The position numbers and the translations under genes are program-made. Of a stretch of DNA of 64,000 nt, positions 7,895-16,643 are shown piece after piece (position 1 is the stretch's first letter; each line of letters opens with the position of its first letter). The notes under the pieces were generated by a model. It saw only the letters and a list, made by a program, of their open reading frames with translations. It was not told the DNA's origin and ran no database searches. The stretch lies in contig JBIMKP010000004.1 of the NCBI GenBank assembly GCA_051861545.1, positions 62,001-126,000 on the forward strand, given 5' to 3'. This DNA comes from CAISCU01 sp051861545 (GTDB lineage: Bacteria > Bacteroidota > Bacteroidia > UKL13-3).

Positions 7895-9124
7895 ATGAAT
7901 CATTTTATTGATAACATAAAGAGAGCTAGCCTTTGGGCAAGCTCTCTTTTTTTATTTACACTAGTTGTATCTTGCAGCAAACCGCAAAAAGAATTTGTTT
8001 TAAAAGTGAAGTTAAATAAACTTCAAGGAGATCAAATTTTCGATAAAGATTTGGTTTATGACGTGGTTTTTGATGCAAATGAATTTGAATTAGATTCAAC
8101 TCAAAAAATTGCTCGAGAAGTTTTTTTAAGAGGATTAGATGAATTCAAAAACAAGAAAAACACTCTTAAAGCCATCACTTTATTTAAAGAATCTCTCTTG
8201 TATTTCCCTGAAGCAAAAACTTATTATGAATTGGGAAGTGCATTATTAGCATTTAGAACCAATTCTGAGTTCTTAGAGCAATCGAGAAACTGTTTTGAAA
8301 TTGCTCAAATTTTATCTTTTAAACCCGAATATGCTATTCATTTAAAATTAGCGAAAGTTGAAGTTTTTCTAGCGAAACTAAATAAAGAAGATAATTACAG
8401 ATGGTGGGATGTAAATTCTGAATTTAGAAGAGCATTTAATACAGGCTATTTTGACACAACTGCTATTCAAAATGATCCTGATTTTGCAGAATATGTCAAA
8501 TCACCTTCTTATAAAGAGCTCGTAATTAATGTTTTGACTCAAAATTCTTCAATAGGAGGAACTTACTCTAAATTTAATATTTTCAAAAACTCATTTACAA
8601 ATTTTAACCCAGATTTTAAAATTTCAGACAATGAAGTTTCAATGGAAAACTACAAACAATCAATTAGTTATGAGTTTTCTGACTTCATTCCTGAGATGGA
8701 AAATGTAAGTTTTGGTAGGGAAGTATCAAACGATTTTTATTATGTAGCCAAGGTTGCTGAAACTGCCGATTATGTGGCTTTAGTTTATGCAACTTCAAGT
8801 TTTGGTGGAGATGGATATCAGCCAGTAGAAACCATTTTAGCGGTTTACGATAATAATGGAAAGCAAATTTCAAGAAAATTGATTGCTTGTCAATGTAATG
8901 CTGAAAAAATAAAAACTTGTAGTTTTAGTTCAGGTAAATTAATTATTGAAGAGAAAAAGAGGAATTGGGAAAAACCAATCAGTTCTTTCGGCATCGATGA
9001 AAATACTGTTGAATCTGTTGATTTAATAGCAAAAGCAGTATTTAGTTTTAAAAATAATGGGATGATTCAAGCAGAAGATGTACCTGCTAATTTTAATGAT
9101 TCAGTAAGAATTGCAAAGAAATAA
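7895..9124 (+). CDS. TPR-containing lipoprotein, unknown function (paralogue of next gene)
   Basis: A 409-residue protein with a lipoprotein signal ending LVVSC (Cys27). The region around residues 80-150 is TPR-like (AITLFKESLLYFPEAKTYYE), and the C-terminal 150 residues form a beta-rich domain with a conserved ending around RNWEKP. The same layout occurs in the following gene, so the two look like a tandem duplication. The start ATG is 31 bases after the cytochrome peroxidase stop. The hydrophobic signal segment is encoded by a terminator-like hairpin (7920-7953); no later ATG could supply a signal sequence. Likely anchored in the outer or inner membrane facing the periplasm. Function unknown. 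Confidence 0.75.
   Translation: MNHFIDNIKRASLWASSLFLFTLVVSCSKPQKEFVLKVKLNKLQGDQIFDKDLVYDVVFDANEFELDSTQKIAREVFLRGLDEFKNKKNTLKAITLFKESLLYFPEAKTYYELGSALLAFRTNSEFLEQSRNCFEIAQILSFKPEYAIHLKLAKVEVFLAKLNKEDNYRWWDVNSEFRRAFNTGYFDTTAIQNDPDFAEYVKSPSYKELVINVLTQNSSIGGTYSKFNIFKNSFTNFNPDFKISDNEVSMENYKQSISYEFSDFIPEMENVSFGREVSNDFYYVAKVAETADYVALVYATSSFGGDGYQPVETILAVYDNNGKQISRKLIACQCNAEKIKTCSFSSGKLIIEEKKRNWEKPISSFGIDENTVESVDLIAKAVFSFKNNGMIQAEDVPANFNDSVRIAKK
7920..7953 (+). terminator. Terminator-like hairpin inside the lipoprotein signal sequence
   Basis: GAGAGCT pairs with AGCTCTC, extended by GCC/GGC, and is followed by seven T. It looks like the terminator of the cytochrome peroxidase gene, yet it lies in codons 9-20 of the following open reading frame. 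It may partly end transcription and so lower expression of the two downstream lipoproteins. Confidence 0.7.
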
Positions 9125-9127
9125 AAC

Positions 9128-10300
9128 ATGAAAAAGCTATATTATTTAATTTTCGCAATAATCTTTATTGTTTCATGTAAATCTGAAATAGAAAAAGTAG
9201 AAGTTGAAGTTCCAGCAATAAGAGCATCTAAATTGTTTGATGCAGATTCTGTTTATTCTTACATGATTCAAAATGGAGATAAATACCAACATCTTGCTCA
9301 TTCCTATTTAAATAAAGCAAAAGAGGAGAAAGACCCAGAAAAAGCTGTTTGGTATTTTAAAAGAGCGATTAGTTTATACCCTCAGGTTGATTCTTATAGA
9401 GAATTGGGTGCTTTATGCTTAAAAAACAAAAATTACCAGGATGCTTATGATTGCTACCGATTAATTACTCATGAAGCTTATTTAACAATTAAAGGTGATT
9501 ACAATGGTGTTCATATTTTCGGGAAACCAAGTCAGGAAGATTTTGAGAACTATATTATAAGTGGTTATAATTCAACAACTTTTTATCAAGATTTAAGCGG
9601 ATTAATCTATAACTCTTTGGAAAATGGAGCTGATAAAAAGCAACTTGAACAATTTGTATTTTCTAATTCTGGTATTGATTTTTTAACACAACCTAAACTA
9701 AAAAAACATATCGAATTGATTTTTTTGGAGGAAGAAGAGCTTCAAAAATATACTGAAAATATTGAAAACTTTAGAACATACATTGCTGATTTTAAGAATC
9801 TTGATGAACCTTATCTTTTAAACTTCGAAGACATACAAAAATTCGAATACCAAGCATATCAACAAGAGGAGGGCTCTTCAGAAGTTGATTTGGGTTATTT
9901 AGAAAGTAATTTTCTGCCACAAAGAAAAGAAAACCCCAATAAGTACTTGAAATACAATAAAGTTGCTAAATCGGTATTTCCAGATTCAACTATTTTAGCC
10001 ATTTATAGTTTAGATAGTTCTGATTACGGAATAGAAAAACTAAAACGTAATATTTCATTTTATGGAGTGGTATATTCAGCTACAGGACAAATAATTGATT
10101 ATAAAAAGATTGCTTGGCAGGAAAACAAAACATCAGCTACTGTAAGCTATAGTAATTCTAGTTTTGAAATCTCTATTTACAATAGAATTTGGGAGAAAAA
10201 AGAAGAAGTATTATCGAGAGATAATGAATTAAAAAACATTGTATTTAGCAAAAAAGAAACTTTCGTTTTAGATAAAGGGAAGTTTATTCTGAAGCCTTAA
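9128..10300 (+). CDS. TPR-containing lipoprotein, unknown function
   Basis: A 390-residue protein with a lipoprotein signal (IIFIVSC, Cys17). A TPR-like helical section lies around residues 50-120 (AVWYFKRAISLYPQVDSYRE) followed by a helical middle and a beta-rich C-terminal domain ending with NRIWEKKEE. It resembles the preceding gene in domain order and in the C-terminal motif, and begins four bases after its stop, so the two are surely co-transcribed. No catalytic motif is visible. Both may be accessory proteins of the barrel protein and di-heme peroxidase upstream; that link rests only on gene order. Confidence 0.75.
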   Translation: MKKLYYLIFAIIFIVSCKSEIEKVEVEVPAIRASKLFDADSVYSYMIQNGDKYQHLAHSYLNKAKEEKDPEKAVWYFKRAISLYPQVDSYRELGALCLKNKNYQDAYDCYRLITHEAYLTIKGDYNGVHIFGKPSQEDFENYIISGYNSTTFYQDLSGLIYNSLENGADKKQLEQFVFSNSGIDFLTQPKLKKHIELIFLEEEELQKYTENIENFRTYIADFKNLDEPYLLNFEDIQKFEYQAYQQEEGSSEVDLGYLESNFLPQRKENPNKYLKYNKVAKSVFPDSTILAIYSLDSSDYGIEKLKRNISFYGVVYSATGQIIDYKKIAWQENKTSATVSYSNSSFEISIYNRIWEKKEEVLSRDNELKNIVFSKKETFVLDKGKFILKP

Positions 10301-10302
10301 CG

Positions 10303-10322
10303 TATTGTATTTTAATACAATA
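10303..10322. repeat. Perfect palindrome after the lipoprotein operon
   Basis: TATTGTATT-TT-AATACAATA, a 9-bp perfect inverted repeat, begins two bases after the stop of the lipoprotein gene. It has no T-run, so it is either a weak transcript end, an RNA-stabilising hairpin or a protein site. Confidence 0.6.
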
Positions 10323-10354
10323 AAAAGACTAATTTCAACCAAAAATTTAAATAG

Positions 10355-10396
10355 GGCCTGCTGAAAATCTCTCATAATCTGAATTTTCATCAGGCC
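10355..10396. repeat. Long inverted repeat, possible terminator
   Basis: GGCCTGCTGAAAAT and ATTTTCATCAGGCC pair over 13 of 14 positions around a 14-base loop. The region between 10301 and 10512 has no gene; this hairpin and the palindrome at 10303 are its only visible structures. It is followed by TTAAATGTTTTATTT, so it may end the upstream operon. Confidence 0.6.
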
Positions 10397-10512
10397 TTAA
10401 ATGTTTTATTTCGATACAATATTCATTGCAACCAATTCTGTAATATTGTGGACTTTTAACAAGATGATTTTAGGGATTTAGCTAATAATCAAAGTATAAT
10501 ATTAATATAAAA

Positions 10513-12129
10513 ATGAATGTTCAATCGAAGCTTTTGTTATTAGCATTCTTACTTTTTGCTAGTTTAATACTCCCAACAACACATCTTTTTGCACAACAAA
10601 ATATAATCTTAACGCTTAAAGATTCAAAAACTAAAAAGCCAATTGAATATGCTTCAATTACTTTTCAAAAGCAGTATTATTTGTCGGATATATACGGACA
10701 GTCGAGAATAAATTATGCTAAAAACAATGAAAACGACACAATTTATGTAACCATTATTGGATATAAAACTGTTAAACACCCAGTAAATCAGTTTAAATCA
10801 AATTTAGAATTGCTTATTGAAGAATCAAACTTTGAATTTAAGGATGTAATTATTGCTGGATACAAAAAAGAAGTACTTTTCAATTTTATAAGAGATGGAA
10901 TTTTAAAGGCTAAAAAAGCCATGAAACCATTTTCTGCACAAATTGTAACATTAACATTTGGAGAAAATAATTTATACCCAATTGAGTTTTTAAATGGGCT
11001 TTATAATGTTCAAAATACTAAATCAGGACTTAATAACACTGAGATTTATTTGGGAAATTTGACCATGAAAAATGAAAACTTGTTTCAAAATTACATGTCA
11101 ATTGGGAATACAAAACTTCTTTTATCATCAAATCTCTTAGGTATCCCAAGTATCTATTTTCATAATCCATTTGCATTATCTTATAAAAGTCAAGCTGATG
11201 TTTTAAATCTGGATTTCAAGAACTTAGGCTCAAATAAACTAAATATCAAATTTAAACACCCAAAAGTGGAAGGTGAAATCATTTACAATTTGATTTCTGG
11301 TTTTGTTGAATCTTGCAATATGGAATGGAAATATTTCAAAAATCTGCCAATTGTTCCTTTATCTAATTCTGGGTATTTATCTGATAGTATGATAATTAAA
11401 AGTAAACAATACTTTGTTGATGGAAAACTATTAGCACAAAATTTAAGGTTAAACTACCATTATAATTCAGAAAAAATTCAAACTCAAACTTATCTTACTT
11501 TTATTTCTGATACATTAAATGATTTACCTTTAAATAGCTTAGAATTTAACAATGATTATCTAGATATTCTTTCAAAACCTGATAATCTCATTGAAAATCA
11601 ATCTTTAAATAGTTCTTTAGGTGAAATATTATCAGACCAATTAAGCAAAAACATTGAATTAGAATCTCTTATAGAAGGTCAGCAAATAGATAAAGTACAA
11701 ATAGAAAAAATAACAGGAATTGCTTATTTCAATTCTAATTGGAGATTAAATTGGGAGCTAATTCCGGATTGTAAAACGAATTATAAAGAAACAAAAATTT
11801 CAATAAACCTATTTGCTCAAAAAGTTAAAAATCGCTATAAAACAGCTACATACATTGATTATTTGAGCACAATTTATTGCAATGAAAGAAATGAGTCGGC
11901 GAGTATTTATTTAACTTTAGCATTGTTGGTGGGAGAAAAATATCGACTTGAGCTTGACAAACAGCTTAATTCCAATGAACAAGGAAAGAATTCTCAATTG
12001 ATTTATAATAATGTAATTAAAAAAATGAATTCAGAATTATGGCGATTAAAATTCGAAACTAATGGTGGCAATAATTTTGAAGAAGTTGAGAAATGGAAAA
12101 AGCAACTCATTGAATATAGTCCGTTTTAA
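10513..12129 (+). CDS. Secreted protein with carboxypeptidase-like regulatory domain
   Basis: A 538-residue protein with a signal peptide (LLLLAFLLFASLILP, cleavage near LFAQQ). Residues about 30-115 form a CarboxypepD_reg-like beta-sandwich: ILTLKDSKTKKPIEYASITF, then the GYKTV motif and the IIAGY segment that usually follows. The remaining 420 residues resemble the long extracellular or periplasmic part of Bacteroidota surface proteins of this kind, with no recognised catalytic motif. A Tyr-rich C-terminal part contains helices around residues 440-530. It is transcribed alone from its own 210-base leader region. Probably envelope-located; function unknown. Confidence 0.75.
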   Translation: MNVQSKLLLLAFLLFASLILPTTHLFAQQNIILTLKDSKTKKPIEYASITFQKQYYLSDIYGQSRINYAKNNENDTIYVTIIGYKTVKHPVNQFKSNLELLIEESNFEFKDVIIAGYKKEVLFNFIRDGILKAKKAMKPFSAQIVTLTFGENNLYPIEFLNGLYNVQNTKSGLNNTEIYLGNLTMKNENLFQNYMSIGNTKLLLSSNLLGIPSIYFHNPFALSYKSQADVLNLDFKNLGSNKLNIKFKHPKVEGEIIYNLISGFVESCNMEWKYFKNLPIVPLSNSGYLSDSMIIKSKQYFVDGKLLAQNLRLNYHYNSEKIQTQTYLTFISDTLNDLPLNSLEFNNDYLDILSKPDNLIENQSLNSSLGEILSDQLSKNIELESLIEGQQIDKVQIEKITGIAYFNSNWRLNWELIPDCKTNYKETKISINLFAQKVKNRYKTATYIDYLSTIYCNERNESASIYLTLALLVGEKYRLELDKQLNSNEQGKNSQLIYNNVIKKMNSELWRLKFETNGGNNFEEVEKWKKQLIEYSPF

Positions 12130-12145
12130 ACTTTCAATTCAAAAC

Positions 12146-12781
12146 TTAATAAAACTTAATAGTCTGAAATCGTGCATAATAATGAGCCAAAATTAAATTA
12201 GGAATCCAACTTAGCCAAGCTACTAATGCATACATTGTTGTGGAAGGAAGATGGAAGAAAAACGGCAAAACCATTACATAAAAACGCAAGCTTAATGCCG
12301 ATAAACAAAGCCCAAAACTCAAACTCATCCAATAATAATGGGAGTTAAAATTCATCTCTTTTGCCTTTTTATAAGCTATAAATGTAGTTAGCATCCATAA
12401 TACTGCGCTAAGTACAAAAGAAATTTTGCCATAAATACCACCATTTCCGTAAAACCCCATAATCATTCCTCCAGGACCAGAAATAGTTAAAATCAATATC
12501 ACATATAATTTCCCTAACACTCGATGAATTTTGGGATAAATAAGCCTGATTTGATTAAAAAACTGTAAAAAGCCAAAAATCAATACGAAAATTGAAGACC
12601 AAACATGGATTTTAAATCCTATTTGCCAAGTTAATTTATGCTGTACCGAAATTTTGCTCAATAAAAACCTGGTTTCTGGATTTGCTGAAAAATAGGGGAT
12701 GCTAATCCGAATCATAGCCACTATTCCAAAAACAATAAAGATAAAAAGCAAAATATGAATTGTTCTTTTTAAAATTATCAT
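12146..12781 (-). CDS. DUF2306-type integral membrane protein
   Basis: A 211-residue membrane protein with about six hydrophobic helices. It carries the motif KIHRVLGKLYV, in which the His lies in a conserved position of DUF2306 proteins, followed by the SGPGGMIMGFYGNGG loop. The family resembles cytochrome b561-like four-helix membrane proteins, but no function has been shown. It is single and convergent with the upstream secreted-protein gene, with 16 bases between the two stop codons. Confidence 0.8.
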   Translation of the reverse strand: MIILKRTIHILLFIFIVFGIVAMIRISIPYFSANPETRFLLSKISVQHKLTWQIGFKIHVWSSIFVLIFGFLQFFNQIRLIYPKIHRVLGKLYVILILTISGPGGMIMGFYGNGGIYGKISFVLSAVLWMLTTFIAYKKAKEMNFNSHYYWMSLSFGLCLSALSLRFYVMVLPFFFHLPSTTMYALVAWLSWIPNLILAHYYARFQTIKFY

Positions 12782-12825
12782 GATTGTAAATTAAAAATAA
12801 TGGTAAATCGAGCTTTAATTGGAGT

Positions 12826-12833
12826 CAAATTTA
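12826..12833 (-). promoter_or_regulatory. -7 promoter element of the DUF2306 gene
   Basis: On the minus strand the sequence reads TAAATTTG, an exact TAnnTTTG match, about 45 bases upstream of the ATG. No good TTTG -33 element at normal spacing was seen. Confidence 0.45.
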
Positions 12834-13019
12834 AATCAACAAAGTTATTAAACTCTAAATTTTCCAAAATCAAACAATACGACTTATCAATAAAACTTCA
12901 ATAAATATCAATTATCAATAATGATTTTAAAAATCTCTTATTAAAGTACAATTTTCATGATTAAAATCTTTGATTTAAAGCCAATTTAATAGGAAATTGC
13001 AGAACCTTTACATGAGAAT

Positions 13020-14324
13020 ATGAGAAAAACCAACTTTATAAAAGATTGGATATTTAACTATAGAAATGATTTAGAAGTTACTACCAAACTTTTTATTATT
13101 AGTAATTTTATTGTTTCAGTAACATGCTTTGTTGGTTTTGTTGGAAATGCGTTATTAGGATTTTCACTAGAATTAATATTGCTAACATTTTTGATGTTTG
13201 TTACAAGTGGAATTCTTTTTTTCTACGTACGACAGTTAGGTTATGCCACTAAAAAAATGGGCATATTATTAACCTTATTCAATTTATTGTTTATGTTAAT
13301 TTTTTGGCCAAGAAATGGAGGATTTTCTGGGCCGATTTTGCTTTACTATTCAATTATACCCATATGCTTAGGAATTTTTCTTAGTAGAAAAGAATCATAT
13401 ATCTCATTGGTAATAGGCTATTTATTGACTATTGGATTCTTAGTAACTTATTTCCTAAACGACTCATGGATAATACCTTATGAAAGTAAACTAGTTCAGT
13501 TAATTGATTATACCATTTCTTTGTTTATGGTTGCTTGGAGTGTTCTTGAGATTTCTTTGTTTTATAAAGAACAGCAACAAAAACTGCTAAATGATTTAGC
13601 AGAAAAAAATAGACTTATTGAGCTGCAATACACAGGTTTACAAGATCTTGATAATTATAAAAATCTTGTTTTTGCAACATTATCTCACGATATAAAAACA
13701 CCAATTAAAAATGCAAAAACCATTTTCGAACTTCTATTAGATGATGATTTAGACAAAGAAGAAAAGAATAGAATTATTGAATTGGCTAGTATTCAGATGG
13801 CAGAAACTGGCAGTTTAGTTGAGAATATATTGTATTGGGCAAAATCTCAAATGAATGGTTTAAAAGTAAATAAAACTGAATTTAAGCTGAAAGATTCGAT
13901 AGACCAAGTATTGAGCAACAATCAAATTCAATTAAAATACAAACAAATTGAGCTACATAAAAATGTTTCAGATGGAATTTTTGCTTATGGCGACAAAGAA
14001 TTCTTTGAAATTATTTTAGGCAATTTGGTTAAAAACGCCATAAAATACTCAAATTCAGGAGCTAAAATCACCATTATAACCCGCAGCAATGCCGATAGAA
14101 TGATTGATATTCAGGTAATTGATGAAGGGATTGGAATTCCTGCTGATAGAATGAAAGATATATTTTCGGTAGGAATTAGCACCAGAGGAACATTAAACGA
14201 AAAAGGAACTGGATTAGGCTTAAAAATCTCAAAATTATATACAGAACTTAACGGAGGTGAAATTTACATTTTTAGTAAAGAAGGTGTAGGTAGCAAAATT
14301 GGATTTACGATTCCGCAAATGTAA
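13020..14324 (+). CDS. Membrane-bound sensor histidine kinase
   Basis: A 434-residue kinase. Residues about 22-180 form six hydrophobic helices with very short periplasmic loops, a short coiled coil follows (residues 183-210), then a HisKA domain with FATLSHDIKTPIKN (phospho-accepting His near 223) and an HATPase domain with N-box LGNLVKNAIKYS, G1 DEGIGIP and G2 GTGLGL. All ATP-binding motifs are intact. The membrane sensor part has no recognised domain, so it probably senses something within or near the membrane. No response regulator gene is adjacent, so this is an orphan kinase. The next 265 bases hold one hairpin only. Confidence 0.93.
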   Translation: MRKTNFIKDWIFNYRNDLEVTTKLFIISNFIVSVTCFVGFVGNALLGFSLELILLTFLMFVTSGILFFYVRQLGYATKKMGILLTLFNLLFMLIFWPRNGGFSGPILLYYSIIPICLGIFLSRKESYISLVIGYLLTIGFLVTYFLNDSWIIPYESKLVQLIDYTISLFMVAWSVLEISLFYKEQQQKLLNDLAEKNRLIELQYTGLQDLDNYKNLVFATLSHDIKTPIKNAKTIFELLLDDDLDKEEKNRIIELASIQMAETGSLVENILYWAKSQMNGLKVNKTEFKLKDSIDQVLSNNQIQLKYKQIELHKNVSDGIFAYGDKEFFEIILGNLVKNAIKYSNSGAKITIITRSNADRMIDIQVIDEGIGIPADRMKDIFSVGISTRGTLNEKGTGLGLKISKLYTELNGGEIYIFSKEGVGSKIGFTIPQM

Positions 14325-14500
14325 TAGGTAACTGACCTTATTATTTTTTTAGATTTATTAGGTACTCAGATCAAAATCTACCAACTTTTATTTCTGATTA
14401 TTATTGATTTTAAAAGGAAATTGAATTCAATTCTTGAGCTTTTTAATACTTTAAAATATCCTATAATTAATATTATGTTAAATAGCAATGTTCACATAAT

Positions 14501-14529
14501 AAAGTACTTAAGTCCGTTCTAAGTACTTT
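14501..14529. repeat. Perfect 10-bp inverted repeat between convergent genes
   Basis: AAAGTACTTA and TAAGTACTTT pair perfectly around a 9-base loop. It lies between the histidine kinase and the convergent sugar kinase gene. With AT-rich flanks but no long T-run it is a possible weak bidirectional terminator. Confidence 0.5.
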
Positions 14530-14589
14530 AAGGCATAATATCCGCCAGAATCTAACAATTTTAAATCCCCTATTTTTCATCCAATTTCT

Positions 14590-15480
14590 TTATAAATACA
14601 AAGGTCCAAACTTTTGAATCTTTTTTGCAGCCAGCTCAATCCCACTTTTAATACAAGCTGCAGAATCTAGTCCTTCTAATCTACTGCTTAAAAATCCGGC
14701 CCAAAATGCATCACCAGCTCCTGTAGTATCTTTAACATCATTTACAAAAACAGCTTCGGCTTTAATCCATTCTCTAGATTCATTTGTATACCAAACGCCA
14801 TCCGAGCCACATGTTAAGCACGAAATTGATGTATTGTATTGATTTAGAAACTCTTTGGCCATTTTAACATCAGCTGAATCATTTCCAATAAACCTTCTAA
14901 AGTCATCAAGACTCATTTTAAGCAAAGGTTTCATGCTACATAAATCTTCAAAAACACTTATTCCATTGTCGTTCTGCCAAATCTGAGGCGCAAAGTTCCA
15001 ATCAACTGAAATTTCTTTTCCTATTACAAATGCAGATTTAAAAGCTACTAAAATATTTTCTCTAGCTGGTTCTTTACTTAAAGCAAAAGCACTGGTATGC
15101 AATATTTTAGACTCTTTTATTAAGCCAGTTTCTATTTGTGGAATTTGAGAATCAGCCATTCTATAAGCTATAAAATCTGGTGAGTTTTTGCTTTTGCCAA
15201 CTAAAACCAATGAGCTTGGGAAATCTTCATTTCTAGTAATATAACTAGAGTTCAATCCAACTTTAGCCAAATTTTCAATAAGAAAGTCCCCTACCGAATC
15301 TGTTCCTACACAAGCACTTAGCTCTGCATTTTTACCCAGCCATTTTAAATTGGCACATAAATTTGCAGGACTTCCACCTTGAAACATTTCGAATGATTTC
15401 ACCTGCGACAAATTATTTACATAATCGCCACTAATTAAATCAGCTAATAATTCTCCTATTGCTAAAACATCAATTTTCAT
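14590..15480 (-). CDS. PfkB-family sugar kinase, probable fructokinase
   Basis: A 296-residue ribokinase/PfkB-fold kinase. The N-terminal part has GGSPANLCANLKWLG (sugar-binding glycines), and the C-terminal signature DTTGAGDAFWAGF contains the catalytic Asp and the anion hole. Length and motifs fit bacterial fructokinases, which phosphorylate fructose with ATP in the cytoplasm. It is last in a minus-strand cluster: its start overlaps the end of the GH100-like invertase gene by 11 bases, so the two are translationally coupled. This fits a pathway in which an invertase releases fructose that is then phosphorylated. Other PfkB substrates cannot be excluded from sequence. Confidence 0.88.
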   Translation of the reverse strand: MKIDVLAIGELLADLISGDYVNNLSQVKSFEMFQGGSPANLCANLKWLGKNAELSACVGTDSVGDFLIENLAKVGLNSSYITRNEDFPSSLVLVGKSKNSPDFIAYRMADSQIPQIETGLIKESKILHTSAFALSKEPARENILVAFKSAFVIGKEISVDWNFAPQIWQNDNGISVFEDLCSMKPLLKMSLDDFRRFIGNDSADVKMAKEFLNQYNTSISCLTCGSDGVWYTNESREWIKAEAVFVNDVKDTTGAGDAFWAGFLSSRLEGLDSAACIKSGIELAAKKIQKFGPLYL

Positions 15481-16642
15481 ACAATCCTTTCTCTGCTAAA
15501 ATGTATCCTGCGGCACTCCAACTGCAAAAAGCTATGCCATTTGGTTTTCCGGTTTTTGAATTCAAACATTCATTAAACTCCCATCTATCTTCTTCATTTA
15601 TAGCTAAATGACAAGCTTTTTCTATACTTAACTTTAATCGTTCAGAAAATTCTGGAGCTAAAGGCTTCAATGCTGCTGCCATTAATCCATTCCAAACAGG
15701 CCAAATTCCTCCATTGTGAAACTCATTTGCCTGATTTCTAAATCGATAAGCATAATTATTCTTTAAAACTTCCATCTGCTTTTCACCTTCTTGTATACTA
15801 GGGTGAAATGATGGAAAAAGCTGCTCATTTGAATTAAACCAATTTCCTAGATTAGCTATTATTTGTTCCTGTATTTCAGCACTTCCCAATTTTAAAATTA
15901 ATGCCATTGCATTGGCTTGTAAATCGAAAAATGGGTAAACTTCAGCTGGATTAAATCCCATTAACCAAAAAGATTCAGGGAATTGCTCTTTTTCTCTGTT
16001 TAATAATGGCAAATATGGATTTAAACCTAAGTTTTCTTTCCAGTAATTCTGCTCTATTACTTCTCTAATTTTTAGTGCTTTACTTTTCCATATCTCAACT
16101 TCAAATTGAACTGAAGCAAGTTCTAATGCATATAATCTCAAAAGTTGATCAAAGAGAATATACCCATGTTGAAAATACTCATCGGCCCAATCTCCACTTA
16201 AAGGAACATAAATCAAATGTTTGCCATTAAACTCCCAAGCTTCCAAAACCTCAAATGCTTTTTTTACTTGAGGAAATAAGCGTTGTTTCATTTCCTCACT
16301 ATGCACCTTTTTCAAATAAGAGCACAATCCAATTATTGCCCAGGATGGATTATCAGCTCTTCCAACTGCTCCGCCATAACTCACTTTTCCTGTTTCAGGA
16401 ATTACATTTGAAGGAAAATAGCCAATTGGGTGTTGGAATTTAAAAATGGTTTCTAAAGTACTTTTAAAGGTAAGTATCAAATCGTTGTCTCCACTAGCCA
16501 ATGCTGCTAAGCCACAAACAACTCCATCTCTTGTCCAGATTCTAGAATAGTTATCCTGACCATTAGCACTTGCTAAAAATCCTTCTTTTACAGATGCTTC
16601 TTTTAAAACATCTATGGCTCTACCATAAACCTCTGTTAGCAT
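15470..16642 (-). CDS. GH100-like glycoside hydrolase, probable invertase
   Basis: A 390-residue (alpha/alpha)6-barrel type glycosidase without a signal peptide, hence cytoplasmic. Motifs resemble family GH100 neutral/alkaline invertases: IWTRDGVV (the Asp at the position of the GH100 catalytic acid), EFHNGGIWPVW, and RWEFNECLN with a downstream CSWSAAGYILAE in place of the QTWSIAGY seen in GH100. Such enzymes split sucrose to glucose and fructose. The immediate neighbours, a sodium/solute symporter upstream by one base and a fructokinase overlapping downstream, support that substrate. Some annotation pipelines call relatives amylo-alpha-1,6-glucosidase, so the exact bond hydrolysed is an inference. 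Confidence 0.75.
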   Translation of the reverse strand: MLTEVYGRAIDVLKEASVKEGFLASANGQDNYSRIWTRDGVVCGLAALASGDNDLILTFKSTLETIFKFQHPIGYFPSNVIPETGKVSYGGAVGRADNPSWAIIGLCSYLKKVHSEEMKQRLFPQVKKAFEVLEAWEFNGKHLIYVPLSGDWADEYFQHGYILFDQLLRLYALELASVQFEVEIWKSKALKIREVIEQNYWKENLGLNPYLPLLNREKEQFPESFWLMGFNPAEVYPFFDLQANAMALILKLGSAEIQEQIIANLGNWFNSNEQLFPSFHPSIQEGEKQMEVLKNNYAYRFRNQANEFHNGGIWPVWNGLMAAALKPLAPEFSERLKLSIEKACHLAINEEDRWEFNECLNSKTGKPNGIAFCSWSAAGYILAEKGLYEN

Positions 16643-16643
16643 C

